From Acidimicrobiaceae bacterium (GTDB lineage: Bacteria; Actinomycetota; Acidimicrobiia; Acidimicrobiales; UBA8190), in the NCBI GenBank assembly GCA_003151475.1, contig PLXQ01000052.1, forward strand, positions 1 to 35,667: DNA of 35,667 bases, given 5' to 3'. Every line of letters starts with the position of its first letter. The first letter of the stretch is position 1. Under the pieces are notes generated by a model. That model did no database searches, was not told the origin of the DNA, and worked only from the letters and a program-made list of their open reading frames with translations. Shown here one piece after another: positions 15,144-22,518 of this stretch. The position numbers were made by a program, and so were the translations under genes.

Positions 15144-15851
15144 ATGGTCCGTGCCCGCGTCGCCGAAGCAACCAGAGAGCGACGCCCAGCGCTGTGGCCG
15201 AGCCTCTTGATGATCGCTTCTGTGCTCACCGCGTGTGCCGCACAACCGTCGACCACGCAGATCGCCCTCGTGGTGTCGCGTGCGCAACAGGCGGCGGACG
15301 ATGTCGCCTCTTTCCCGGTCGAGATACATGGACGCTGGGTCCTCTCGGGTCCGAAAGGAACGTGGTTGCAACGCGACATCAGCCCGAGCAGTGAACCTTG
15401 GCTCTGGACCTCCTCGCGTTGCACAGTGTTGAACGCATCTCTGGTGCCAGGAATGCGGAGCTTCATGCACACACAGCTGACCGGATTGTTCACAAGCGCG
15501 CTCGCCGCTTCACTCGAGTCGCGATTCCTCCGCACGCTGGACATGTCGACGAATCCCCAGTGCATCGGGAACAATCAGACCCTCACGGTGGGGCCACCGG
15601 GCCCCATCCTCGACCAGACACGCATCAGCAAGGTGCAAGTGACCGGCGCGAGCGCTTCGATCGCGGCTCGGATCACAGTCACCGATTGGCAGGGCGGCGT
15701 CACCCATCAAGCGACGGCGGGGAACGGTCGCGTCGTCAGGGCAGTCGTACGTGGGCTACTCAATTCCCGCTATGTGCTTCACCGCGACGCCTCGGGCAGA
15801 TGGAGAGTGAGTTCATACTCCACGACCTTTGCGCCTGGCTACGAACCGTGA
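15144..15851 (+). CDS. Putative lipoprotein of unknown function
   Basis: The 235-residue product starts with a basic region and a hydrophobic segment (LWPSLLMIASVLTACAAQPS) ending in the lipobox-like LTAC, so Cys31 would be lipidated. The mature part has two further cysteines (in SSRCTVLN and NPQCIGNN) that could pair. The C-terminal half (ISKVQVTGASASIAARITV and later RYVLHRDASGRWRVSSYST) looks like a small beta-rich or NTF2-like fold of the type in secreted actinobacterial proteins, but no family is recognised with confidence. The gene follows the sigma/membrane-protein pair after 77 bp, has its own promoter and converges on the GerMN lipoprotein gene. Confidence 0.75.
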   Translation: MVRARVAEATRERRPALWPSLLMIASVLTACAAQPSTTQIALVVSRAQQAADDVASFPVEIHGRWVLSGPKGTWLQRDISPSSEPWLWTSSRCTVLNASLVPGMRSFMHTQLTGLFTSALAASLESRFLRTLDMSTNPQCIGNNQTLTVGPPGPILDQTRISKVQVTGASASIAARITVTDWQGGVTHQATAGNGRVVRAVVRGLLNSRYVLHRDASGRWRVSSYSTTFAPGYEP

Positions 15852-15872
15852 GTTGGCTTCTTGTTCCGACAG

Positions 15873-16496
15873 CTACAAAGGCGGCAGCGGAGCGAGAGTG
15901 GCGAACTGCGCCGGAGTGGCGGTGGTCACCTGGGCACCATTGGCGACGGGTACGTTCACCGGTTGACCCAACAGTTCGAAGGTCACGCCGGTGACGCCGG
16001 CAACGCCGGTGGCGGTGAAGACGATCTGGGCCACGGCCAGGATCTGGGCCTGACCGACGAGTTGCCCGAACGTCCCGCCCAGATTGACGGTGGCCACGCC
16101 CCCCACCCCGATCGACGCTCCGAGCACCACCGTCCGGGCCGGCACGTCGCTCTGCAGCCCGGCCGCCGCCTCTTCGTTCGTGGGTCCCTTCACCAGCGCG
16201 TCGAGCGCGGTGTCCAGGGAAGCCTGGGAGGCCGGTACCTCACGCGCCACCTTTACGAGATGGCCGTTCGGGCCGACGAGATAGATCTGTACCGTCGCCG
16301 CCACCGGCGACGGCGCCGAGGTGGTGGTGGTGGACTTCGTCGACGGAGCCAAGAGCCCGAAAGGGATGGCCCGGCGGGGAATGGCGGACGGGGAGCGGTC
16401 AGAGGGCACGCCGCACCCGGTCAGGCTGATCACCGTCACGGCGGCGGCGACGGTGGCCGCCCGGGCCCGCAGGCCATGCCGGCGCCGCTCGTTCAC
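15873..16496 (-). CDS. GerMN domain lipoprotein (short LpqB-like)
   Basis: The 207-residue product has a signal peptide with lipobox LTGC near residue 27, a Ser/Thr-rich linker, and a GerMN domain with VQIYLVGPNGHLVKVAREVP, ALDALVKGPTNEE, and a central VATVNLGGTF strand. It follows the histidine kinase gene with a GTGA overlap. In mycobacteria mtrA-mtrB is followed by lpqB, a lipoprotein of nearly 600 residues with a GerMN domain and a beta-propeller; this protein would be the GerMN part only. A role in tuning the kinase at the membrane is inferred from LpqB. The start is GTG at 16496. Confidence 0.88.
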   Translation of the reverse strand: MNERRRHGLRARAATVAAAVTVISLTGCGVPSDRSPSAIPRRAIPFGLLAPSTKSTTTTSAPSPVAATVQIYLVGPNGHLVKVAREVPASQASLDTALDALVKGPTNEEAAAGLQSDVPARTVVLGASIGVGGVATVNLGGTFGQLVGQAQILAVAQIVFTATGVAGVTGVTFELLGQPVNVPVANGAQVTTATPAQFATLAPLPPL

Positions 16497-17968
16497 AGTT
16501 CCACCTTGTCGCCCGGCTGATTGGCGTCGTCGGTCGGTAGCTCGACCACGAACCGGTTCACCCCGCCGCCACCGCTCTCGACCCACACCCGCCCGCCATG
16601 GAGACGGACATGTTCGGTCACGAGCGACAACCCGAGTCCGGTCCCGTCCGTCGCCCCCCTCCGACCCGACGTCTCGCCCCGGTAGAAACGCTCGAAGATC
16701 CGTTCCCGCTCGCCGGCGGCCACGCCCGGTCCGTAGTCGACGACTACCAGCCGGACGGCCCCGGGCGCGGGTTCCACCGTCAGCCGGCACACCCCGCCGG
16801 CGTAGAGCACGGCGTTCTCGACGAGGTTGGCCACCACCCGCTCGATCCGTCGTTTGTCGACACGCAGACGCAGTCCGGCCACGGCGGGATCGACGTCCAC
16901 CGGAGCACTGCCGGCGCCCGCGGCGTCGGCGGCCCGACGGACGAGCTCACCCACCTCCACTTCGTCGAGCAGCAGCTCGGCCGATCCGGTGTCGACCCGG
17001 CTGATCTCGAGCAGCTCCTCCACCATCCGCTGGAAGCGCCTCATCTCTCCCGTCAACAGGTCGACCGCAGCCCGGCTGCGCACCGGCAGGTCGTCGCGAT
17101 GCGACTCGAGCACCCCGAGCGATGTGGCCAGGGTGGTGAGCGGCGACCGCAACTCGTGGCTCACGTCCGAGGTGAAGCGCGCCTCGCGTTCGATCCGTTC
17201 GAGCAGGGCGTCGGCCATCCGGTTGAACGACGCCGCCAGAGCCGAGAGATCGGGGTCGTCGGCTGCCACCAGACGGACATGCAGCCGCCCGCCGGCGATC
17301 GTCTCCGCCGCCCTCGACACCTCGTCCAGAGGACGCAGCGCCCGTCCGCTGGCCCACCGCCCGATCACGGCCCCCGCGGCGGTGGTCACCAGGGCCGCCC
17401 CGGCCAGGGCCAGGGCCAGGATCCGCAGCGTCCGGGCCAGTTCGTCGAGCGAGAAGACCTCGAAGTAGGCGGCGCCCACACTCGGCACGGGGAGGCCGAC
17501 CACCAGCTGCGGCGAGCCGTTCAAGACGAAGTGCTGGATGGCCGGGGTACCGGAGATCACGAGGGACCGCAGTCCGCTGGGAATGGCGTTTTCCCCCACC
17601 GACGGGGAGTCGGCATACCACTGGCCCTGCTTCTCGAGAACAGACAACGACCCCGGCAGGGTGTCGAGGTTCTCCAGAAGCTGGGTGATGTTCTGCGTGG
17701 GCGACCGCAGCGACGAACGCGCCAACGAGGCGTTCACGTAGGACTGGCGCAGAATCGCCGTCTCGCGCTCGTGCAGGATGAACTGCCGTGCCGTGAAATA
17801 CGTGAGTCCGGCCATGGTGGCCGACAGCGCCAACGCCCCCAGACCGAAGGTCACCGTCACCCGGGCGCGCAGTCCGAGTCGCGACCAACGTCTCCGCTCC
17901 TTCTCGGCGCTCTGCTCGACCCGTCGCCGCCGGCCGTCGGACTCGACGCGCAGGCGATAACCGCGCAC
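16493..17968 (-). CDS. Sensor histidine kinase, MtrB-like
   Basis: The 491-residue kinase has two membrane helices (about 33-57 and 186-208) flanking an external sensor region of about 130 residues, then a HAMP domain, a HisKA domain with the phospho-acceptor in DVSHELRSPLTTL (His271), and an HATPase domain with N box NLVENAVLYAGG, G1 box DYGPGV, F box FERFYRG and G2 box GTGLGLSLV. It lies 10 bp after the response regulator gene, and its stop overlaps the GerMN gene. The similarity of both partners and the gene order fit MtrAB, which controls cell-wall and division genes in actinobacteria. The external domain has no recognised ligand fold. The start is GTG at 17968. Confidence 0.93.
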   Translation of the reverse strand: MRGYRLRVESDGRRRRVEQSAEKERRRWSRLGLRARVTVTFGLGALALSATMAGLTYFTARQFILHERETAILRQSYVNASLARSSLRSPTQNITQLLENLDTLPGSLSVLEKQGQWYADSPSVGENAIPSGLRSLVISGTPAIQHFVLNGSPQLVVGLPVPSVGAAYFEVFSLDELARTLRILALALAGAALVTTAAGAVIGRWASGRALRPLDEVSRAAETIAGGRLHVRLVAADDPDLSALAASFNRMADALLERIEREARFTSDVSHELRSPLTTLATSLGVLESHRDDLPVRSRAAVDLLTGEMRRFQRMVEELLEISRVDTGSAELLLDEVEVGELVRRAADAAGAGSAPVDVDPAVAGLRLRVDKRRIERVVANLVENAVLYAGGVCRLTVEPAPGAVRLVVVDYGPGVAAGERERIFERFYRGETSGRRGATDGTGLGLSLVTEHVRLHGGRVWVESGGGGVNRFVVELPTDDANQPGDKVEL

Positions 17969-17978
17969 GGCAGGAATC

Positions 17979-18656
17979 TCAGGCCGTCAGCTTGTAGCCC
18001 ATTCCCCGCACGGTCAGGATGTGACGAGGATTGGCGGGGTCCGGTTCGATCTTCGTCCGCAGCCGTCGGATGTGCACGTCGACCAGCCGGCCGTCGCCGA
18101 AGTAGTCGTAGCCCCAGACCCGGTCGAGCAGCTGCTCGCGACTGAGCACCTTGCCCGGGTTGGCGGCCAGCTCGCACAGCAGACGGAATTCCGTCCGGGT
18201 GCAGTGCACCTCCTCGCCGCCGCGCTGCACCGTTCCTTCGTCGGGTCGCACCTCCACCTCTCCGAAGGTGAGGACGCTCGGCTCGTCAACCGAACGGGCC
18301 CGGCGCAGCAACGCCCTGATCCGGGCGGCCAGCTCTTTGGCCACGAAGGGCTTGGTGACGTAGTCGTCGGCACCGGCCTCGAGCCCGGCCACCACGTCAT
18401 GGGTGTCGGTCCGGGCCGTCACCATGATCACCGGCACGGCGCTCGTCCGCCGCAACTGCCGGCAGCACTCGAAACCGTCCATCCCCGGGAGCATCAGGTC
18501 GATGAGCACCACGTCGGCCGGCTGCTCGGAGAACCGCTCCAGGGCGATCTCACCCGAAACGGCCTCGTCGACGTCGTAGCCCTCGTCCTCGAGAGCCAGG
18601 CGCATCGAGGCACGGATGCGCTCGTCATCCTCGATGATCAGGAGCCGGCCGGTCAT
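17979..18656 (-). CDS. OmpR-family response regulator, MtrA-like
   Basis: This 225-residue DNA-binding regulator has a receiver domain (about 4-118) with acidic pocket EDD (9-11), phospho-acceptor Asp53 in VLIDLMLPGMDG, switch residue Thr80 and Lys102 in YVTKPF, followed by a winged-helix domain (about 128-225) with REQLLDRVWGYDYFGDGRLV and HIRRLRTKIEPDP. It closely resembles MtrA (RTDTHDVVAGLEAGADDY and the C-terminal ILTVRGMGYK). The ATG at 18656 starts right at the conserved N-terminus. It lies 56 bp after the peptide-binding protein gene on the same strand, so the four genes could be one transcript. Confidence 0.95.
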   Translation of the reverse strand: MTGRLLIIEDDERIRASMRLALEDEGYDVDEAVSGEIALERFSEQPADVVLIDLMLPGMDGFECCRQLRRTSAVPVIMVTARTDTHDVVAGLEAGADDYVTKPFVAKELAARIRALLRRARSVDEPSVLTFGEVEVRPDEGTVQRGGEEVHCTRTEFRLLCELAANPGKVLSREQLLDRVWGYDYFGDGRLVDVHIRRLRTKIEPDPANPRHILTVRGMGYKLTA

Positions 18657-18712
18657 GATCAAGGTTGGCACACGCCGCCGCCGTTGCGCGCGGAGGGCGC
18701 CGGTGGGCTGAC

Positions 18713-20410
18713 CTACGTGTTGAGCCAGATCTGGGGCGTCCAGATCGTCCCCACGATCATCCCGTAGGCCTTGCCGCCTGCGGGCGTCAACGGATTGTTG
18801 AAGTTCTGGACGGTGGAGTTCGCCACGATGGCCCATGTGGCCCGGTCGTTCCAGATGTAGGGAAGGTCCTTGTTCAGTCGCTGGGCGATCTGTTGGTAGG
18901 CCTTGGCCCGGACCGTCGGGTCGGTCGACTGCCGTCCCCGCTGCAGCAACGTCTCCATCTCCGGGTCCTTGTTCTGGGCGAAGTTCGGGTTGATGGTGCC
19001 GAAGATCTCCGTCGGGCTCCACCACAGGTAGTTGAGGTCGGGGTCGACGGCGGCGAACTGACGCCACTCGAGAGCCTGGAACTTGCCGGCCAGGGCTTCG
19101 TTGATCTCGTCGGCCTGCTGGATCTGCTGCAGGCTCACCTGCATCCCGGCGGCCTGGAACTGCTGCTGCAGGAACTGCGCCGCCTGCACCGACGAGGCGG
19201 ACGTGGTGCTGGCCAGTGTGAACGACACCGGCTTGCCCGTCTCCCGGGCCACCTCCTGCACGAGGGTCTTGGCCCCGCTCGGGCTGTACGCCGGATAGCC
19301 GCTGTCGGTGGCGTAATAGGGCGAGCCGGCGACGAAGGGCTGGTTGGTGGGGGCGTTCACGCCCTTGTCGACGATCTTCGAGTACTGCTTCGAGTCCACC
19401 GCCATGGCCATGGCCTGGCGGACCTTCAGGTTGTCCATGGGTGCCATGGACAGGTTCAGCATCACGAAGTTCATGTCCGGCTCGCCTACGACGTGCTGCG
19501 AGTCGTCGACATAGCCGTAGCTGGCGTCGTCGCGGTACTGCAGGATCACCTCGGGCACGTCGATATGCATGATGTCGATGGTGCCCGCCTTCAGTGCACT
19601 CGAGCGCGAGTCGGCGTCGACGATCGGCTTGTAGGTGATCTCGTCGAGATGGGGGAGCCCGGCCATCCAGTAGTTGGGGTTCCGCTTGGACGTGAAGTGG
19701 TCGTTCGGGACCCACTGGTCGAAGACGAACGGCCCCGTCCCCACCGGATTGGAACCGCCGTTCTTGTCGGCGATCATGGACGGGGCGACGATGTAGCCGC
19801 CCTGGCCCCCGATGCCACCGGTCAGGTAGGTGGGGAAGGGCACCCACGGTTGGATCAGAGTGATGGTTACCGTGTTGGGGTCGGTCACGGTGATGCCACC
19901 GACCTTCTTGAGCGACGGCGTCAGCGTGATGCCGAGCTCTCCGGTCAGGAAGTGCTCGATGCTCCCGGCGATGGCGGCGGCGTCGCACGTGGTGCCGTCG
20001 TGGAATTTCACGCCCGGACGGACCCCGATGGTCCATACCGAGTAGTCCGGGTTGGGAGTCACCGACTTGGCCAGGTAGGGCTGGACGCTCCCGTCCTGGG
20101 CGATGATCGTGAGGGGGTCGAAGACGGTACGGGCGTAGAGAACGCCGGTCTCGTCGAAGCGGCCGGTGGCGGGGTCGAAGCCCTGCTCCTCGGCCTCCAC
20201 GCCGAAGGTCAGGCTGCCGCCTTTCTTCGGGGAGGCGCTGGTGATGCCGTCGCGCGAACCGGTCGGCTTGGCCGCACCGGGGTTGCCCGTCCCCGTCCCC
20301 GAGCTGCAGGCGGCGAGCAGGCTTCCGGCTCCGGTGCCGGCGGCGGCCACTCCGGCGGCACCGAGGGCCCCTCGGGCCAGGAACGATCGGCGGTCAATGC
20401 GGTCAGGCAC
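18713..20410 (-). CDS. ABC transporter substrate-binding lipoprotein, family 5 (peptide/nickel type)
   Basis: The 565-residue protein starts with a twin-arginine signal (RIDRRSFLARGALGAAG) ending in lipobox LAAC, so it should be exported folded by Tat and lipid-anchored. The mature part is a family-5 solute-binding protein: GGSLTFGVEAEEQGFDP, VFDPLTIIAQDGSVQPYLAKS, WTIGVRPGVKFHDGTTCDA, GTGPFVFDQWVPND, KVRQAMAMAVDS and a C-terminal Trp-rich region. The GTG at 20410 has a strong GGGAGG ribosome binding site. A possible -10 box (TATCCT, 20474-20479, minus strand) lies upstream. No permease or ATPase genes are adjacent, so it is an orphan binding protein or acts with a transporter elsewhere. The ligand is not predictable. 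Confidence 0.92.
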   Translation of the reverse strand: MPDRIDRRSFLARGALGAAGVAAAGTGAGSLLAACSSGTGTGNPGAAKPTGSRDGITSASPKKGGSLTFGVEAEEQGFDPATGRFDETGVLYARTVFDPLTIIAQDGSVQPYLAKSVTPNPDYSVWTIGVRPGVKFHDGTTCDAAAIAGSIEHFLTGELGITLTPSLKKVGGITVTDPNTVTITLIQPWVPFPTYLTGGIGGQGGYIVAPSMIADKNGGSNPVGTGPFVFDQWVPNDHFTSKRNPNYWMAGLPHLDEITYKPIVDADSRSSALKAGTIDIMHIDVPEVILQYRDDASYGYVDDSQHVVGEPDMNFVMLNLSMAPMDNLKVRQAMAMAVDSKQYSKIVDKGVNAPTNQPFVAGSPYYATDSGYPAYSPSGAKTLVQEVARETGKPVSFTLASTTSASSVQAAQFLQQQFQAAGMQVSLQQIQQADEINEALAGKFQALEWRQFAAVDPDLNYLWWSPTEIFGTINPNFAQNKDPEMETLLQRGRQSTDPTVRAKAYQQIAQRLNKDLPYIWNDRATWAIVANSTVQNFNNPLTPAGGKAYGMIVGTIWTPQIWLNT

Positions 20411-20503
20411 TTTCCCTCCCCGTAGGTGTGCAGTCCCGGTGCCAGGGTGGTCTTGCCCCTCCACCGCGGCCAGAGGATAGCTCTCACGCAGCGTCGCCAC
20501 AGG

Positions 20504-20515
20504 TAACGTGGGCCC
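20504..20515 (+). promoter_or_regulatory. Candidate leaderless promoter of the recombinase gene (-10 TAACGT)
   Basis: TAACGT at 20504-20509 fits TANNNT and is followed by 6 nt and then ATG, with no Shine-Dalgarno sequence. No -35 match is evident. The divergent binding-protein gene starts about 105 bp away. Confidence 0.45.
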
Positions 20516-21436
20516 ATGGCCTGGAACGTCGAGGCGTTCTCGCGGTCGCTGGCGGCGATGTCGCCCGAAACGGTCCGTGCGTACACGGGCGACGTCGGGG
20601 CCTTCGTCCAGTGGGCCGCCCGCGCCGGCATCACCGACCCGGCCGCCGTGGACCGACTCCTGCTCCGGCGCTACCTCGCCTACCTCGCCACCCGCCGACA
20701 CGCCCGCACCACGATGGCCCGCAAGGCGGCGTCGCTGCGTTGCTACTTCTCCTGGGCGACGCGCCGCGGCGATGTCACCGTCGATCCGGCCAGCCGGCTC
20801 CGGGCTCCGAGTGGGGGAGCGCGTCTGCCGCGTGTCCTTGACCGCAGCGAGATCACGGCCATGCTCGACGGCCCCGCCGGTGCCACCGGGAGCAAGAGCA
20901 CCGCCGGCGCGGCGGGGGAACCGGCGGCCGCCGAGGACGGCGCCACCAGGGCGCGCGACGACGCCGTTCTCGAGCTGCTCTACGGATGCGGGCTCCGGGT
21001 GGCTGAGCTCTGTGGTCTCGACCGCGGCGACGTCGACCTCACCGAGAGGATCGTCACCGTCTGGGGGAAAGGTGGTCGCCAGCGCCGGGTGCCCATGCAC
21101 GACCTCTGCGCCCAGGCGCTTCTCCGCTGGCTTGAGGATGGTCGGGACGCCTTCACCAGGCGTGAATCGCCCCCGGATGCTGTCTTTCTCAACCGGGTGG
21201 GCCGGCGGCTCGGACCGCGGGACGTGCGGAGGCTCCTGGACCGGCGCTCACCCGTGCCCACCCATCCTCACGCTCTGCGTCATAGCTTCGCCACCCACCT
21301 GCTCGATGGCGGGGCCGACCTGCGGGTCGTCCAAGAACTCCTCGGACACGCCAGTCTGCAGACCACGCAGGTCTACACTCATGTCAGCAAGGAGCGGCTG
21401 CTCTCGGTCTACGGAGCGACCCATCCCCGTGCGTAG
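20516..21436 (+). CDS. Tyrosine recombinase, XerC/XerD family
   Basis: The 306-residue protein has an N-terminal SAM-like DNA-binding domain (about 1-95) and a catalytic domain with the complete residue set: Arg161 (GLRVAEL), Lys185 (GKGGRQR), His252 and Arg255 (HALRHSFATHLLDGG), His278 (LLGHASLQTTQ) and nucleophile Tyr287. Length and motifs match XerC/XerD, which resolve chromosome dimers at dif. An Ala/Gly-rich insert of about 25 residues (near 124-148) sits between the two domains. It precedes the whiG-like gene by 9 bp, a housekeeping position near rpsB, and no mobile-element remnants are nearby, so a chromosomal Xer role is more likely than a phage integrase. Confidence 0.93.
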   Translation: MAWNVEAFSRSLAAMSPETVRAYTGDVGAFVQWAARAGITDPAAVDRLLLRRYLAYLATRRHARTTMARKAASLRCYFSWATRRGDVTVDPASRLRAPSGGARLPRVLDRSEITAMLDGPAGATGSKSTAGAAGEPAAAEDGATRARDDAVLELLYGCGLRVAELCGLDRGDVDLTERIVTVWGKGGRQRRVPMHDLCAQALLRWLEDGRDAFTRRESPPDAVFLNRVGRRLGPRDVRRLLDRRSPVPTHPHALRHSFATHLLDGGADLRVVQELLGHASLQTTQVYTHVSKERLLSVYGATHPRA

Positions 21437-21445
21437 GGAGAGTTG

Positions 21446-22315
21446 GTGACAGAGGACGACGGCTCGACGGCTCGATTGTGGGTCGAGTACAAACAGAGTG
21501 GTGACCGTCGCATCCGCGACCAACTCATCGTCCTCTACTCGCCGCTGGTCAAGTACGTCGCCGCTCGTGTGGCCGTCGGCCTGCCGCAACACGTCGATGG
21601 CGCCGACCTCGTCAGCTACGGCGTGATCGGGCTCATCGACGCCATCGACCGCTACGACCCGGTGCGTCAGGTCAAGTTCGAGACCTACGCCATTCCCCGC
21701 ATCAGGGGCGCCATCATCGACGAGTTGCGCGCCATCGACTGGGTACCGCGTTCGGTACGGGCGAAGGCACGATCGGTCGAGCAGGCGTACGCCGCTCTCG
21801 AGGCGACCCTGCTGCGGACGCCGACCGATGCCGAGGTGGCGGCCGAGCTCGACATCTCCGAACAAGATCTCCAGGACATCCTCCGGCAGATCTCCTTCGT
21901 CGGTGTCGCCGCGCTCGACGAGGTCTTTCTGGTCGGGGGCGACCGCAGCGAGCGGACGACTCTCGGTGACACCATTCCCGACGCGGCGGCCGGACCCGTG
22001 GCCATGTTCGAGGACAAGGAATCCAAGGAGATCCTCTCCCAGGCCATCATGCAGCTCGGCGACCGGGAACGGACCGTCCTGTCGCTCTATTACTACGAAG
22101 GTCTGACCCTGGCCGAGATCGGTGAGATCCTCGGCGTCACCGAGAGCCGGGTCTGCCAGATCCACACGAAGGCGGTACTCCAGCTCCGGGCCCGGCTGAG
22201 CGACCGGACCACCCCCGAGGGGACCGAGCCCCCGGCCCGGGGCCGCTCCGCGGGACGCCGTGGCGCCCAACCGGCCCAACCCACCCCCCAGGGAGTTGCC
22301 AGCCGGACCGGCTGA
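21446..22315 (+). CDS. whiG: FliA/WhiG-family RNA polymerase sigma factor
   Basis: The 289-residue protein is a group-3 sigma factor. Region 2 contains [38 protein letters not shown] and [29 protein letters not shown], the FliA/WhiG hallmark. Region 3 has [14 protein letters not shown], and region 4 has [32 protein letters not shown]. The last 35 or so residues are a Pro/Arg/Gly-rich tail absent from typical WhiG. GTG 21446 is preferred over TTG 21443 because GGGAG lies 5 nt upstream. In Streptomyces whiG lies close to rpsB and controls sporulation; the target genes here are unknown. Confidence 0.92.
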   Translation: MTEDDGSTARLWVEYKQSGDRRIRDQLIVLYSPLVKYVAARVAVGLPQHVDGADLVSYGVIGLIDAIDRYDPVRQVKFETYAIPRIRGAIIDELRAIDWVPRSVRAKARSVEQAYAALEATLLRTPTDAEVAAELDISEQDLQDILRQISFVGVAALDEVFLVGGDRSERTTLGDTIPDAAAGPVAMFEDKESKEILSQAIMQLGDRERTVLSLYYYEGLTLAEIGEILGVTESRVCQIHTKAVLQLRARLSDRTTPEGTEPPARGRSAGRRGAQPAQPTPQGVASRTG

Positions 22316-22518
22316 CCGAACGGCCCCGTCGGCCGCATTCGGGGTCGCGGCGGTCCTCGGGTCCGAGAGGGACCCGACGGTGGGTCGAGTATCATGGGTT
22401 GTCCCCCGCCACCCGGTGGGGGAGGTCACACCTCACCGAAGCACCCGGGCGCGTCCAACGGTCGCCCCCCTCGCGGGGGCGCAGCGCCGGGGAAGGACAA
22501 CCGATGGAAGGAGAAGCC
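22316..22518 (+). promoter_or_regulatory. rpsB upstream region: promoter and structured leader
   Basis: This 203-bp gap holds several elements. CGGCCCCG (22321-22328) and CGGGGTCG (22340-22347) can pair with one G-T wobble and may end the whiG transcript. TATCAT (22390-22395) fits a -10 box, giving a leader of about 115 nt. In that leader, CGCCCCC (22463-22469) and GGGGGCG (22475-22481) form a perfect 7-bp hairpin shortly before the GGAAGGAG ribosome binding site (22506-22513). Leaders of rpsB operons are often autoregulated by S2, but this structure is not matched here to a known family. Confidence 0.5.

Noticed and set aside
18665..20425. Plus-strand open frame of 586 codons opposite the binding-protein gene
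   Set aside because: The minus strand encodes a full family-5 binding protein with Tat lipoprotein signal and ribosome binding site; the plus frame is compositionally biased shadow.
20516..21436. Phage or integrative-element integrase
   Set aside because: Length, motifs and position beside whiG and rpsB fit chromosomal Xer; there are no att-like repeats, tRNA target or cargo genes.
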